Shown in pieces: positions 1-8,529 of a stretch of DNA of 64,000 nt. The first letter of the stretch is position 1. Each line of letters starts with the position of its first letter. The DNA is from an uncultured Aquimarina sp. (lineage in GTDB: Bacteria; Bacteroidota; Bacteroidia; Flavobacteriales; Flavobacteriaceae), in contig NZ_CANLMP010000002.1 in assembly GCF_947492405.1 (NCBI RefSeq), forward strand, positions 124,001 through 188,000, written 5' to 3'. A model generated the notes under the pieces. That model searched no databases. It was not told the DNA's origin and worked only from the letters and a program-made list of their open reading frames with translations. Made by a program: the position numbers and the translations under genes.

Positions 1-537
1 TTTTAATCCTGAAATAGGATGTGCTTTTCGAGATTTTTGTAAATAGGCAATCAGTTTTCTGATATGGATCCCTTTCATTTCGGCGACTATAATACTGTTC
101 TCAAACGGCATCACTTGATAGGCAGTACGCGCCGTAATAGTACCTTTTGGTATTGCTGCACGTATCCCACCGTGGTTTAATAGCACCATATCAATTGCAT
201 TTTTAGTCTTTGATATAAAGAAAGGATTGGATTGCTCTAAAACAATATCTGCCATTAAATTACCTATAGCTGTATTCAAAATTCCATCTTTTTTAGAGTA
301 TGTCTCTGGAGCATACGCCAAAGCACTATCTAAAGTTTTATTTACATGTGCTCTGTATGGTTTTATAAAAGCCTCTATATCTGGGTTGCCAGTAACAGTA
401 TCATTGATTTCAATTCTTACTCCTTCTACTTTGACAAGGTGCTCTTTTTTCTGGCAAGATGAAATCACTATTATGAATGTGAGTAAAAAAAAACTTTTAT
501 AAATTATTTTTTTTTGCAGGTAATTATGATGTATCAT
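1..537 (-). CDS. 5'-nucleotidase C-terminal-domain lipoprotein (partial, 3' end outside window)
   Basis: The reverse strand is open from an ATG at 537 to the window edge, giving the first 179 residues of a protein. The N-terminus is a lipoprotein signal with a lipobox ending at Cys28 (IVISSC), so the product should be membrane-anchored in the cell envelope. The segment LLNHGGIRAAIPKGTIT carries the N-x-GG-x-R pattern of the UshA-type 5'-nucleotidase C-terminal domain, which binds the nucleoside. That domain usually has a separate metallophosphatase partner, and none is visible here; it may lie beyond the left edge. The family assignment is good; catalytic competence on its own cannot be judged from this fragment. 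Confidence 0.75.
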   Translation of the reverse strand, partial: MIHHNYLQKKIIYKSFFLLTFIIVISSCQKKEHLVKVEGVRIEINDTVTGNPDIEAFIKPYRAHVNKTLDSALAYAPETYSKKDGILNTAIGNLMADIVLEQSNPFFISKTKNAIDMVLLNHGGIRAAIPKGTITARTAYQVMPFENSIIVAEMKGIHIRKLIAYLQKSRKAHPISGLK

Positions 538-697
538 TTTATTCACGTATTGTAAAACTTGATTAATCCTTTCTCTAACAGCTAATGTAAAATTTTAATT
601 CTATTTACTCGATAATCGATATTTAAATATTCCAAGGCTAGCTCCGAAATTAAAAAAACTAATAAATGCCTCCTAAACCTAACCTAGTGGTCATTGT

Positions 698-1135
698 TTA
701 CTGCACCAATCTAGCCGTTGCTTCTTTTAATATATAATTACAGTGATCTACATCATCTACATTTAATTCCAATATTCCAGTAACTTCTATTACTTGATCT
801 GTTTTATAGTTTTGTTTATCTTTAAAAATAACTTCTATAATAGTTTCAGGACCAGCACCTCCACAGAAAAAACAAGAAGACATAGGGTTTCTGGAAACCA
901 TATAAAATTCTTGTTCGTAAGAAAAATCTAAGAAATACCCTCTAATAGTAATTTTATCTCCTTCATATGATTTTATAATGGGACCAAATGTTGGTTTCAA
1001 AAAATAATCATCATAATGTACGTTATAAATATTATGAAAACTAACTTCTTCTAAATCCTCCCAAGACAACTTTTGCTGGGCAATGAGATGAAATGAAATA
1101 CTCATAAAAATAAGTGATAAAAGTACTTTAGGCAT
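698..1135 (-). CDS. small secreted protein with Cys-rich SCFFCGGAG motif, last gene of ABC operon
   Basis: This 145-residue protein has an N-terminal signal peptide (about residues 1-19, ending in AQQ) and no further membrane segment, so it is probably periplasmic or outer-membrane associated. Near residues 87-95 it carries SCFFCGGAG, two cysteines and a glycine run that could bind a metal or form a disulphide. The fold prediction is otherwise open. Its ATG overlaps the end of the upstream permease gene by 8 nt, implying translational coupling and a shared job with the ABC transporter. Pseudomonas has Zur-controlled operons in which a small envelope protein (DUF3299) follows a similar ABC pair; this protein fills the same position, but homology to DUF3299 is not claimed. 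Confidence 0.7.
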   Translation of the reverse strand: MPKVLLSLIFMSISFHLIAQQKLSWEDLEEVSFHNIYNVHYDDYFLKPTFGPIIKSYEGDKITIRGYFLDFSYEQEFYMVSRNPMSSCFFCGGAGPETIIEVIFKDKQNYKTDQVIEVTGILELNVDDVDHCNYILKEATARLVQ

Positions 1136-2315
1136 CGGCTAAAATTTTTGAAACATTTAATTTAAATAAAGAATAAGACGCTAAAATCGAAGCAAGTATC
1201 GTCATAAAAACCACTATAAGTAACATAAGAAACTCCTGCATATCTGGTGAACTGATCTCCAAATGATATTTATATGCATCCGAAGCTAAACTGGAAAATA
1301 AAACAATGCCTACTCTTCCTAGAAACCATCCTAAGACAAATCCTATTAAGGATAAAAAAAAAGCTTCTAGAAAAACTAGTTTTAATAATTGAAATGTAGT
1401 TGCTCCATACGTTCTTAATAAAGCGAGTTCATGTTTTCTTTCTCTTACTGTTTTTATAAGACCTATAAAAATACTTAAACCAGCTACTAGAAGTATTGCG
1501 ATAGCAATTCCATTTATTGCCCGAAAACCGATACCTAAAAACTTCAATAATCGGTCAATTTCGAATTTTGGGAGTGCTGCTTGTAAGGAGGTATCTTTAT
1601 TAATAGATCTAGAAAGTTGTAATGCCCCAATAGGATTCCTGAAATTTAATAATAAAGCTGTAACCTCTTTGTGCTCTTCCTTATGTTCTATATGTTCTTC
1701 CTCATGTTCATGAACCTCCCAAACACTTTCAATATTTGTTATAATAAGGTGATCTATCACTGTCCCGGTAGGTCTTAAGACACCAGTCATTATGAAAGGT
1801 TTTTCATCATGCTCCTCTACTTCATTTTGTATTAGCCCGTGGGAACTTACAAAAGAGCTTCCTATATTAAGCTTGAGTTTTTTGGCTACTTCAGCTCCAA
1901 ATATTGCTTCAAAGTTTTTTGTGTTCAATTTTCCTTCTTTTAAGGTCGCACCATATTTACCTACATATTGATCTGAGGTCCCCAGAATCCTGTAACCCAT
2001 ATAATTATCACCATAAGAAACCGGTATAGCTTCTTTTATCATAGGATTTTTACGTATTCTTAAAACTTCATCTAGAGATATATTACCTGTAGGATTGTCC
2101 ATGTGTAGGATAGCAGATAATACCAACTGCAGCGGACTCCCTTTTGCACCAATTACCATATCAAATGGTTTACTGTTTTTTTCCAGATGGTGGTTAAGTT
2201 GTTTACTTATTTGCAAAACAAAAGTAGCTAACAAAATGCTTAACGTTAACAGCAAAACACTAAGCAACGTATTCAAAGGCCTAGAAACGAGATTCTTGAA
2301 AGCTAAGTATAACAA
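1128..2315 (-). CDS. FtsX/MacB/LolC-type ABC transporter permease with His/Glu-rich loop
   Basis: This 395-residue inner-membrane protein has one N-terminal membrane helix (about 15-35), a large periplasmic domain and three C-terminal helices (about 270-290, 315-335, 360-385), the topology of MacB_PCD plus FtsX permeases. Around residues 200-220 the periplasmic domain contains an acidic-histidine run (HEHEEEHIEHKEEHKE), which is unusual for LolC/E or MacB proteins and suggests metal binding. The start is TTG, 2 nt after the stop of the ATPase gene, so the two are co-expressed. This type of pair acts as a mechanotransmission machine rather than a classical importer. Substrate is unknown; a metal-linked envelope function is inferred from the loop and the neighbours. 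Confidence 0.85.
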   Translation of the reverse strand: MLYLAFKNLVSRPLNTLLSVLLLTLSILLATFVLQISKQLNHHLEKNSKPFDMVIGAKGSPLQLVLSAILHMDNPTGNISLDEVLRIRKNPMIKEAIPVSYGDNYMGYRILGTSDQYVGKYGATLKEGKLNTKNFEAIFGAEVAKKLKLNIGSSFVSSHGLIQNEVEEHDEKPFIMTGVLRPTGTVIDHLIITNIESVWEVHEHEEEHIEHKEEHKEVTALLLNFRNPIGALQLSRSINKDTSLQAALPKFEIDRLLKFLGIGFRAINGIAIAILLVAGLSIFIGLIKTVRERKHELALLRTYGATTFQLLKLVFLEAFFLSLIGFVLGWFLGRVGIVLFSSLASDAYKYHLEISSPDMQEFLMLLIVVFMTILASILASYSLFKLNVSKILADA

Positions 2316-2317
2316 TT

Positions 2318-2950
2318 TTATAGAATTATATGTTTGTCGAAATGTGATTTAACTCTTTGGTCATGTGTTATAATGACCAAATTACTTTTACAAATTTGTG
2401 CCTCCTTTTTTAATAAGGAAATGACCTTTTCACAATTCTTATCATCTAAATTAGAGGTAGGTTCATCTGCTAATATGACCTTTGGTTTGTGGATAACCCC
2501 AAGAGCAATCGAAAGTCGTTGCCGTTGGCCTTCGCTTAATTCATGAACTTTCTTATTACTAACTTCGGTTAGTTCTAATTGCTCAAGCAATTGTCTTCTT
2601 CTGTTTTGATTAGTTCTTTTTTTCGATAGTTTCTCTCGTATCTTCAGATTTTCTAATAAGGTTAAAGACTTAATAAAATACCCTCTTTGAAGAATTATCC
2701 CAATATGTTTTCCTCTGAAATTATTTAGTTGATTTCTTGTGAGTTGGTGTACACAAGTATTACCAATAAAAACATTCCCTTTTTTAGGAATTAAGAGACC
2801 TGCCATAAGATGCAATAAAGTGGTTTTACCAACACCAGAAGGTCCTAGAATTAATGCGTTCTGTTCAAATGATAAATCTATGTCAGGAAAATAAAAAGTA
2901 TGCGTTTTTGTATTCTGATATGTAAACCTTAGCGATGTTGTTCGGATCAT
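2318..2950 (-). CDS. ABC transporter ATP-binding protein (LolD/MacB type)
   Basis: The 210-residue protein has all ABC ATPase motifs: Walker A GPSGVGKTT, signature LSEGQRQRLS, Walker B VILADEPTSNLD and the H-loop in VIITHD. It would power the FtsX-type permease encoded immediately downstream. A longer reading to 3001 exists, but it would place the palindromic operator and the -33/-7 promoter boxes inside the coding region. The ATG at 2950 (MIRTTSLRF) is therefore preferred, and it leaves a leader of only about ten nucleotides. First gene of a three-gene leftward operon, divergent from the MerC-like gene. Confidence 0.88.
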   Translation of the reverse strand: MIRTTSLRFTYQNTKTHTFYFPDIDLSFEQNALILGPSGVGKTTLLHLMAGLLIPKKGNVFIGNTCVHQLTRNQLNNFRGKHIGIILQRGYFIKSLTLLENLKIREKLSKKRTNQNRRRQLLEQLELTEVSNKKVHELSEGQRQRLSIALGVIHKPKVILADEPTSNLDDKNCEKVISLLKKEAQICKSNLVIITHDQRVKSHFDKHIIL

Positions 2951-2963
2951 AAAATCATTTTGA

Positions 2964-2994
2964 CAAAAATAAATAAATTTATTAACGCAACAAA
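2964..2994 (-). promoter_or_regulatory. leftward Bacteroidota-type promoter of the ABC operon
   Basis: Read on the minus strand, TTTG at 2994-2991 is followed after exactly 19 bp by TATTTTTG at 2971-2964, matching the Bacteroidota TTTG / TAnnTTTG pattern. The predicted start site falls about 10 nt before the ATG at 2950. The -33 box lies inside the palindrome at 2987-2999, so a protein bound there would block this promoter. Confidence 0.65.
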
Positions 2995-2999
2995 GTTGC
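2987..2999. promoter_or_regulatory. palindromic operator GCAAC-AAA-GTTGC between divergent operons
   Basis: A perfect 5-3-5 inverted repeat, with matching AA/TT further out, sits between the ABC operon and the MerC-like/folE operon. It overlaps the -33 elements of both predicted promoters. Size and symmetry fit a Fur/Zur-family dimer site, and the genes either side fit metal homeostasis. The identity of the regulator is inference; no regulator gene lies in this window beside it. Confidence 0.55.
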
Positions 3000-3024
3000 A
3001 TTTATTAAATATATATTATCTTTG
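2995..3024 (+). promoter_or_regulatory. rightward Bacteroidota-type promoter of the MerC-like/folE operon
   Basis: TATCTTTG at 3017-3024 matches the TAnnTTTG -7 box exactly, and GTTG at 2995-2998 lies 18 bp upstream as the -33 element, inside the right arm of the palindrome. The predicted start site is near 3031, about 22 nt before the TTG start codon at 3053. Confidence 0.6.
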
Positions 3025-3052
3025 CCCCCACTAAAATATATACATTTTTATT

Positions 3053-3457
3053 TTGAACATTTTACACATACGTAGTAACTCTGACACACTAGGCATTATA
3101 GCCAGTAGTTTATGCTTAGTACACTGTTTAGCAACTCCTTTTTTATTTTTAGCTCATACAGGATTAATAATTTCTGAAGGAACACACCCTTTTTGGTGGA
3201 AATCTTTAGATTTTATTTTTCTAGGACTATCTCTCATAGCTGTATATAGAACTACTCAAACTACTTCGAATCACAAACTGAAGTATTTTTTTTGGTTATG
3301 CTGGTCTCTTCTATTCATTATTGTAATTAATGAGAAACTGGATTTAATACCACTAGCTGAAGAGTTTATCTACATTATTGCTATTTCTTTGGCTATCCTA
3401 CATTTTTACAATCAAAAGTATTGTAGCTGTAATAATGATAAATGTTGTACAAATTAA
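3053..3457 (+). CDS. MerC-like four-helix membrane protein with Cys-rich tail
   Basis: The 134-residue protein has four hydrophobic segments (about 27-42, 50-66, 78-95, 100-116) and an N-terminal C-x2-H-C motif (Cys21, His24, Cys25) in the first helix, as in MerC-domain proteins. The C-terminus YCSCNNDKCCTN adds four cysteines in nine residues. MerC proteins move thiophilic metal ions across the inner membrane. In Bacteroidota, MerC-domain genes are often near metal regulators, so zinc or another thiophilic metal is more likely than mercury here; that is inference. No ATG is in frame near the start, and TTG at 3053 places the Cys/His motif at the expected depth. It precedes folE by 6 nt. Confidence 0.75.
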   Translation: MNILHIRSNSDTLGIIASSLCLVHCLATPFLFLAHTGLIISEGTHPFWWKSLDFIFLGLSLIAVYRTTQTTSNHKLKYFFWLCWSLLFIIVINEKLDLIPLAEEFIYIIAISLAILHFYNQKYCSCNNDKCCTN

Positions 3458-3463
3458 TTGATC

Positions 3464-4141
3464 ATGAGCACTAGAAAAGAAAATGAAATAGAATTAATTG
3501 GAGATGCACATATTTCTAATTCGACAGAAACGCCTTTACGAGCAGATGCTTTTGATACATCGGATGATGAAAAAATTAAAAACATACAACATCATTTTGC
3601 TGAAATTATGAAGGAGTTAGGACTTGATCTAACAGATGATAGTCTCTCTGGAACTCCGTACAGATTCGCCAAAATGTATGTCAAAGAACTCTTTTACGGT
3701 TTAAATCCGAAAAATCGCCCAAAGACTTCGATTTTTGAAAATAAATATGGTTATAAGAAAATGTTGATCGAACAAAACATCAATATTGATTCTTCTTGCG
3801 AACATCATTTTCTACCCATTATAGGTACTGCACACATAGGATATATTCCTAATAACAAAGTAATTGGACTATCAAAAATTAATAGATTAGTTGATTATTA
3901 TGCACATCGTCCTCAGGTACAAGAGAGATTATGCTTGCAAATCTTAAAAGATCTACAAGAAACCTTAGGAACTGAAGATGTTATCGTATTAATACAAGCT
4001 AAACATCTATGTGTTTCTTCAAGAGGAATTAAAGATAAAAGCAGTTTTACTACTACTGTAGAATATAGAGGACAGTTTCTAGAAACAGATACCAGAAAAG
4101 AATTCTTAGAGGTTGTAAATAAACCTTTCGATATAACTTAA
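3464..4141 (+). CDS. folE: GTP cyclohydrolase I (type IA)
   Basis: FolE converts GTP to 7,8-dihydroneopterin triphosphate, the first step of folate and pterin synthesis, as a cytoplasmic homodecamer. The 225-residue protein is a full-length family member. The zinc ligands are present: Cys112 and the following histidines in SSCEHHFLP, and Cys183 in HLCVSSRG. The ATG at 3464 is preferred over an in-frame TTG two codons upstream. The gene follows the MerC-like gene by 6 nt and shares its promoter, so it is probably an accessory, conditionally expressed FolE. A zinc-dependent FolE in a possible zinc-starvation operon is odd, since the usual backup is the zinc-independent FolE2. Confidence 0.93.
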   Translation: MSTRKENEIELIGDAHISNSTETPLRADAFDTSDDEKIKNIQHHFAEIMKELGLDLTDDSLSGTPYRFAKMYVKELFYGLNPKNRPKTSIFENKYGYKKMLIEQNINIDSSCEHHFLPIIGTAHIGYIPNNKVIGLSKINRLVDYYAHRPQVQERLCLQILKDLQETLGTEDVIVLIQAKHLCVSSRGIKDKSSFTTTVEYRGQFLETDTRKEFLEVVNKPFDIT

Positions 4142-4170
4142 CTATTGTAATCATTAAGTAAAGTCATGTA

Positions 4171-5127
4171 ATGAGATATATACTAACAACTGTCCTACTT
4201 CTAACTTTTCTTAATTGTTTTCTTTCTCATTCTCAGAATGGAAAAATTATAGAAAAAGAAAGGTTAATTTTAAGCGATTCTACCATTGCCAAAATTCATA
4301 AGGCGGATTCAACAATGATTAAGGCTCTTAAAGAGATTGAGTTTTTTAAAATTACCTATCTATCGGATTCTCTAAAGATTAAAGGTTTTATAGCCAAACC
4401 GATTCAGGCAGGTAGCTTTCCTTGTATTATTTCAAATCGAGGAGGAACGGGAGAATTTGGACAATGGAATGAAACTGGCGTAGGCTTCTTTTTAGGAAAA
4501 CTTGCTAGCTGGGGATATGTTGTAGTGGCTAGTCAATATCGAGGAAATAGTGGCAGCGAAGGAAAAGAGGAAGTAGGAGGAAAAGATTTAAATGATGTTT
4601 TAAATCTTGTACCCACTTTAGATGAAATTGATAATGCTGATACATCAAGAATAGGTATCGAAGGCGCAAGCAGAGGTGGTATGATGACATATCTTGCACT
4701 TAAAGAGACCTGTCAATTCAAAGCCGCCGTTGTACTAGCTGGAGCAGCCAATGCTTTTAAAGCGCTAAAAAATCGACCAGAATTTGAAAAACACGTATAC
4801 GAGAAATTCATCCCAAATTATCATAAGAATAAAGAAAAAGAGCTCACTGCTAGATCGGCAGTATTTTGGGCAGATAAAATGTGTAAAACCACTCCGCTTT
4901 TAATAATGCATGGCAGTTCTGATTGGCGTGTTCAAGCTTCAGAATCACTAGAGTTAGTAAACAAGTTATATACTTATAAACATCCGGTGCGCTATATTTT
5001 ATTCGAAGGAGCTGATCACGGAATAAGAGAATTCCGAAAAGAGTTTTTTGCTCAAACCAAAAGGTTTTTCGATTTTTATGTAAAAGATCTTAACGACTTA
5101 CCAAATATGGAATTACACGGAAGATAG
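4171..5127 (+). CDS. secreted alpha/beta hydrolase (S9 / dienelactone-hydrolase-like)
   Basis: The 318-residue protein begins with a signal peptide (about 1-21). It has an alpha/beta-hydrolase core with the nucleophile elbow GASRGG (Ser167), an acid residue in HGSSDWRV and the catalytic His in GADHGI near residue 283. The Gly-rich oxyanion stretch RGGTGEFGQW precedes it, as in prolyl-oligopeptidase-type hydrolases. It probably cleaves a peptide or ester outside the cytoplasm; the substrate cannot be read from sequence. It starts 29 nt after folE on the same strand, so it may be the third gene of the MerC-like/folE operon. Confidence 0.82.
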   Translation: MRYILTTVLLLTFLNCFLSHSQNGKIIEKERLILSDSTIAKIHKADSTMIKALKEIEFFKITYLSDSLKIKGFIAKPIQAGSFPCIISNRGGTGEFGQWNETGVGFFLGKLASWGYVVVASQYRGNSGSEGKEEVGGKDLNDVLNLVPTLDEIDNADTSRIGIEGASRGGMMTYLALKETCQFKAAVVLAGAANAFKALKNRPEFEKHVYEKFIPNYHKNKEKELTARSAVFWADKMCKTTPLLIMHGSSDWRVQASESLELVNKLYTYKHPVRYILFEGADHGIREFRKEFFAQTKRFFDFYVKDLNDLPNMELHGR

Positions 5128-5562
5128 CCGACTTGTGTTTAAGAAAATCAATAATCACTCGGAGAGAAAACGAGTCTAATTCCCAAACATAATTTCTACA
5201 AATTTTATACGATCAATACTTAGAACTATCTTTCATTTGCTTAATAGTATGATCAGGAATTTCATCATTTTAATATCTCATTTGATTATATAAATTAATA
5301 CCTGTTCTATGGGTACTATTTAAGTAATCCCCAAAAATCTTCCGCTATAAAGAAAAAATCAGCTGACCGCTTCTTTTTCCAACCGCCTCTTATTTTCATT
5401 AACAAATGTTAAACAAATTAAAAAAACAACCCCATAACCGTCTTTATAACAGTTTTTTAACAGCATAAAGAAGTGTAAACCGTAGTTTCAGTAGTATTTT
5501 AGTATTAATCACAAAAACCATATATATACAGTAAAAATGTTCAAATAAAATCAATCAAGCAT
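5128..5562. other. 435-nt intergenic region, no gene recognised
   Basis: All frames are interrupted by stops. The stretch is very AT-rich with several A and T runs near 5415-5460. No tRNA, strong hairpin terminator or clear TAnnTTTG promoter was found, although the leader of the downstream 988-residue gene must start here. Confidence 0.5.
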
Positions 5563-8529
5563 ATGAAACTAAAAGCTCTATTTTTTTGGATATTCCTTGC
5601 AAGTTATCAACTTGCCATAGGTCAATATGAGATTACCATTGATGCATCTGTTTTAAATAAAGAAACAAAACAAGCAGTACCTTATGTTAATGTAGGATTT
5701 CTAGAAAAAGGTATCGGTACCGTAAGTCAAAGTGATGGCAGATTTGTGCTACGGTACGATGAGAGTAAAATAAACGATGACGATGTTTTGCAAATATCCA
5801 GCATTGGTTACAAGAGCATTAAACTTACTGCCAAAGAGTTATATAAACTCTTATTAAAAGATGATCATATATATATCGAACCGGATATTTTCACTTTAGA
5901 AGAAACTGTGATTATAGCAAAGGAAAGACAAAAAATGACGATTGGTCCTTATGATTATTCTAAAAAATTTATGGGATACTGGAAAGATAAAAAAGCATTA
6001 GGAGGTGAAATCGCATCTTCTATGAAAATTAGAAAGAAAAATACAAAGCTTGAAAAATTAAAATTTTATGTCTTAGAAAATTATAGTGATAGTCTATTAG
6101 TGAGAGTCAATATTTATAAAAAACACCAAGGAAAACCGAAAACAAACATTCTCACTAGTAATATATATCACACTATAGTTACAAAAGATGGAGAAGAAAG
6201 TATAGACTTATCTTCTCATAATATTGTGGTCAACGAAGATATCATTATAAGTTTAGAACTTGTAGAAGTTTATGGCGACGATATTGGTTTTGCAATTTGT
6301 GGAAGTAGTAACAAAAAGGGATTTGTAAAATATATTAGTCAGGATGATTGGGAAGTCAAATACGGAATTAGTATGGCTTTTAAACTAGACATTTCGTTTC
6401 CAGATTCCTCTAATACCATCAAAAAAAGAAAGAAACCAGAAGATATAACATTATATTGGGATACCTCACTATCCAGAAAAAAGGTAGACCTAGAAACAGA
6501 ATTAGATTTTTTAAAGAAATACATTGATAAGCTTAAAGAAGCTAGGATAACTTTAGTACCCTTTTCTAATATTATCGGAAAGGATAAAGTATTTTACGTA
6601 AAACGAGGGAACAGTAAAGAACTGCTTTCTGAGATCCGTAAGCTACGATATAATGGTGGCAGTAATTTTGTCGATCTTTTTAAACAAACACAAACACCAG
6701 ATCAATATTTGGTATTTACTGATGGTATTCACACCTATGGAGATCATAAATTTATGTATACCACTCCTGCATTTTATGTAAACAGTAATCCAAAAGCAAA
6801 TCATACGATCCTTCAAGATGCAAGTATTTCTAACGAAGGATATTATATTAACTTATCAAAAATAAATACGGAAACTGCTGTCGATGTTATCATGAATGAT
6901 ATCGAAGATCAATCTGTATACAATATCGATCTCACAAAAAACAGCATTCAAGGAACCGTATTCACAAAAAACAACATGCCAATACAAGGATGCAGTGTAT
7001 CTTTAATTGGTTCTCTAAATGAGGTAGAGACGAATGCCAATGGTGAATTTTCAATCAATGCTGATTACGATGATATACTTGTTTTTAAATCATTTGGAAT
7101 GGTTTCCAAACAAGTAAAAATTGATAGATCAAAAAAAATATCAGTAACATTAAAACCCAAATATAAAACTCTTGATCAAGTATACTTAAAATCAAAAAAT
7201 GATTCGCGATCAAAACAAGACATAAACAGAGAAAATGAAAAGAAAAGAATAGTTGGAGCTAATTTTACTATATATAACGAACAGTTTCCTAAATCTTCAT
7301 TTTTCTTTGCTGATGTTTTTCGAATCATACCAGGTGTTCAGGTTACAGGGTTTGGTGATCAAGTTAGTATCGGTGTTACCAAAGCTCTTGCTTGGTATGG
7401 AACCGCTCCTATTTTTGTTGTAGATGGTGCTGTATATAAAAGACCTCCAATTCATATATTACCATCACAAATAAAAAGCATCACGTTGATAAATTCATTT
7501 GCTCAAATGACTCAATATGGTACAAGTGGTGGCGTATTTATTATTACAACAGTTTTTAATATAGATGCTTTAGAAAAAAAAGAGTCTACTCCATCACTTT
7601 TGGTTGAAGGTAATGAATACAAAGAATCCCACTTTTTATTAGACCCTAACCTAAAAAGACCTGCATACTTGAACGCCTTATGGAAAAGCGATAGCTACTC
7701 AAATGCAAAAAACATCTATTTTTCATTGCTAAAAACACATCGATTAGAAGTACCTTTTCACATCTACAGTATGTACTATTTTAAAAGGTGGGACAAAAAA
7801 TTTTCGGATCAAATTTTATCAAACCTGGCAGAGTTATCCGAAAGCAACTATAGTGTATTACGGACCTTAGCCTTTTATCTGGAAGAAAGAAATGAAATAG
7901 AAAAGGCTTTATTGATCTATGAAAAAATAGGAGATTTAAAACCACATTATGCTCAATCCTATCTTGATCTTGCCAGAAGTTATAAAGAAAACAAAAAGTA
8001 TAAACAATCGTTTGAACTTTATAAAAGAATTTTAAATAATGACGATAAGAATATCGATTTCTCGGAAATATTACCTCAAGCAAAAGCACAATTCAGACAT
8101 TTTCTTAATAATCATAGATCCGAAATATCATATACTGATTTGCCAAAAGATTTACTAGTTGCAGAAAGCTTCAACGTACGTATAGTTTTTGAATGGAATA
8201 AACCTCTTACAGAATTTGAATTACAGTTCGTTGATCCTCAGAAAAAGTTTTATAAATGGTCTCATACGTTTGAAGAAAATCAAGAATTACTTTCGAACAG
8301 AATAAAAAGCGGTGTCGTATCAGAAGAGTTTATTATAGATGAACCTTTTATAGAAGGAGAATGGATCATTAATATTCAGTCTTTTGAAAAAGAATCAAGC
8401 CCTACTCCTCCCTTAATGAAATATACAATTTATAGAAACTATGGGCTTTCTAATCAAACAAAAAGTGTGAAAGTCATTAAGCTGTATAATCAGGAACAAA
8501 AAGTAACACTTGATAAATTTGTTTTATAA
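5563..8529 (+). CDS. chimeric surface protein: CarboxypepD-regulatory, VWA-like, second regulatory domain, TonB plug-like, TPR
   Basis: The 988-residue protein has a signal peptide (about 1-20) and then five recognisable parts. These are a carboxypeptidase-regulatory-like beta domain (about 24-115), a VWA-like domain (about 293-400) with a MIDAS-type DTSLS (Asp300, Ser302, Ser304) and FTDG (385-388), a second regulatory-like domain (about 462-530), a TonB plug-like segment (about 583-667, with VDGAVYKRPP and TSGGVFIITT), and TPR-like helices (about 775-870). There is no beta-barrel, so it is not a TonB receptor. The plug-like part may dock to an outer-membrane machine and the VWA part may bind a metal and a ligand. 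Function is unknown. It stands alone with long flanking gaps. Confidence 0.72.
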   Translation: MKLKALFFWIFLASYQLAIGQYEITIDASVLNKETKQAVPYVNVGFLEKGIGTVSQSDGRFVLRYDESKINDDDVLQISSIGYKSIKLTAKELYKLLLKDDHIYIEPDIFTLEETVIIAKERQKMTIGPYDYSKKFMGYWKDKKALGGEIASSMKIRKKNTKLEKLKFYVLENYSDSLLVRVNIYKKHQGKPKTNILTSNIYHTIVTKDGEESIDLSSHNIVVNEDIIISLELVEVYGDDIGFAICGSSNKKGFVKYISQDDWEVKYGISMAFKLDISFPDSSNTIKKRKKPEDITLYWDTSLSRKKVDLETELDFLKKYIDKLKEARITLVPFSNIIGKDKVFYVKRGNSKELLSEIRKLRYNGGSNFVDLFKQTQTPDQYLVFTDGIHTYGDHKFMYTTPAFYVNSNPKANHTILQDASISNEGYYINLSKINTETAVDVIMNDIEDQSVYNIDLTKNSIQGTVFTKNNMPIQGCSVSLIGSLNEVETNANGEFSINADYDDILVFKSFGMVSKQVKIDRSKKISVTLKPKYKTLDQVYLKSKNDSRSKQDINRENEKKRIVGANFTIYNEQFPKSSFFFADVFRIIPGVQVTGFGDQVSIGVTKALAWYGTAPIFVVDGAVYKRPPIHILPSQIKSITLINSFAQMTQYGTSGGVFIITTVFNIDALEKKESTPSLLVEGNEYKESHFLLDPNLKRPAYLNALWKSDSYSNAKNIYFSLLKTHRLEVPFHIYSMYYFKRWDKKFSDQILSNLAELSESNYSVLRTLAFYLEERNEIEKALLIYEKIGDLKPHYAQSYLDLARSYKENKKYKQSFELYKRILNNDDKNIDFSEILPQAKAQFRHFLNNHRSEISYTDLPKDLLVAESFNVRIVFEWNKPLTEFELQFVDPQKKFYKWSHTFEENQELLSNRIKSGVVSEEFIIDEPFIEGEWIINIQSFEKESSPTPPLMKYTIYRNYGLSNQTKSVKVIKLYNQEQKVTLDKFVL

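Noticed and set aside
5128..5562. Decayed transposase on the minus strand
   Set aside because: A short run of sensible codons near 5200-5290 was too brief and had too many stops to assign.
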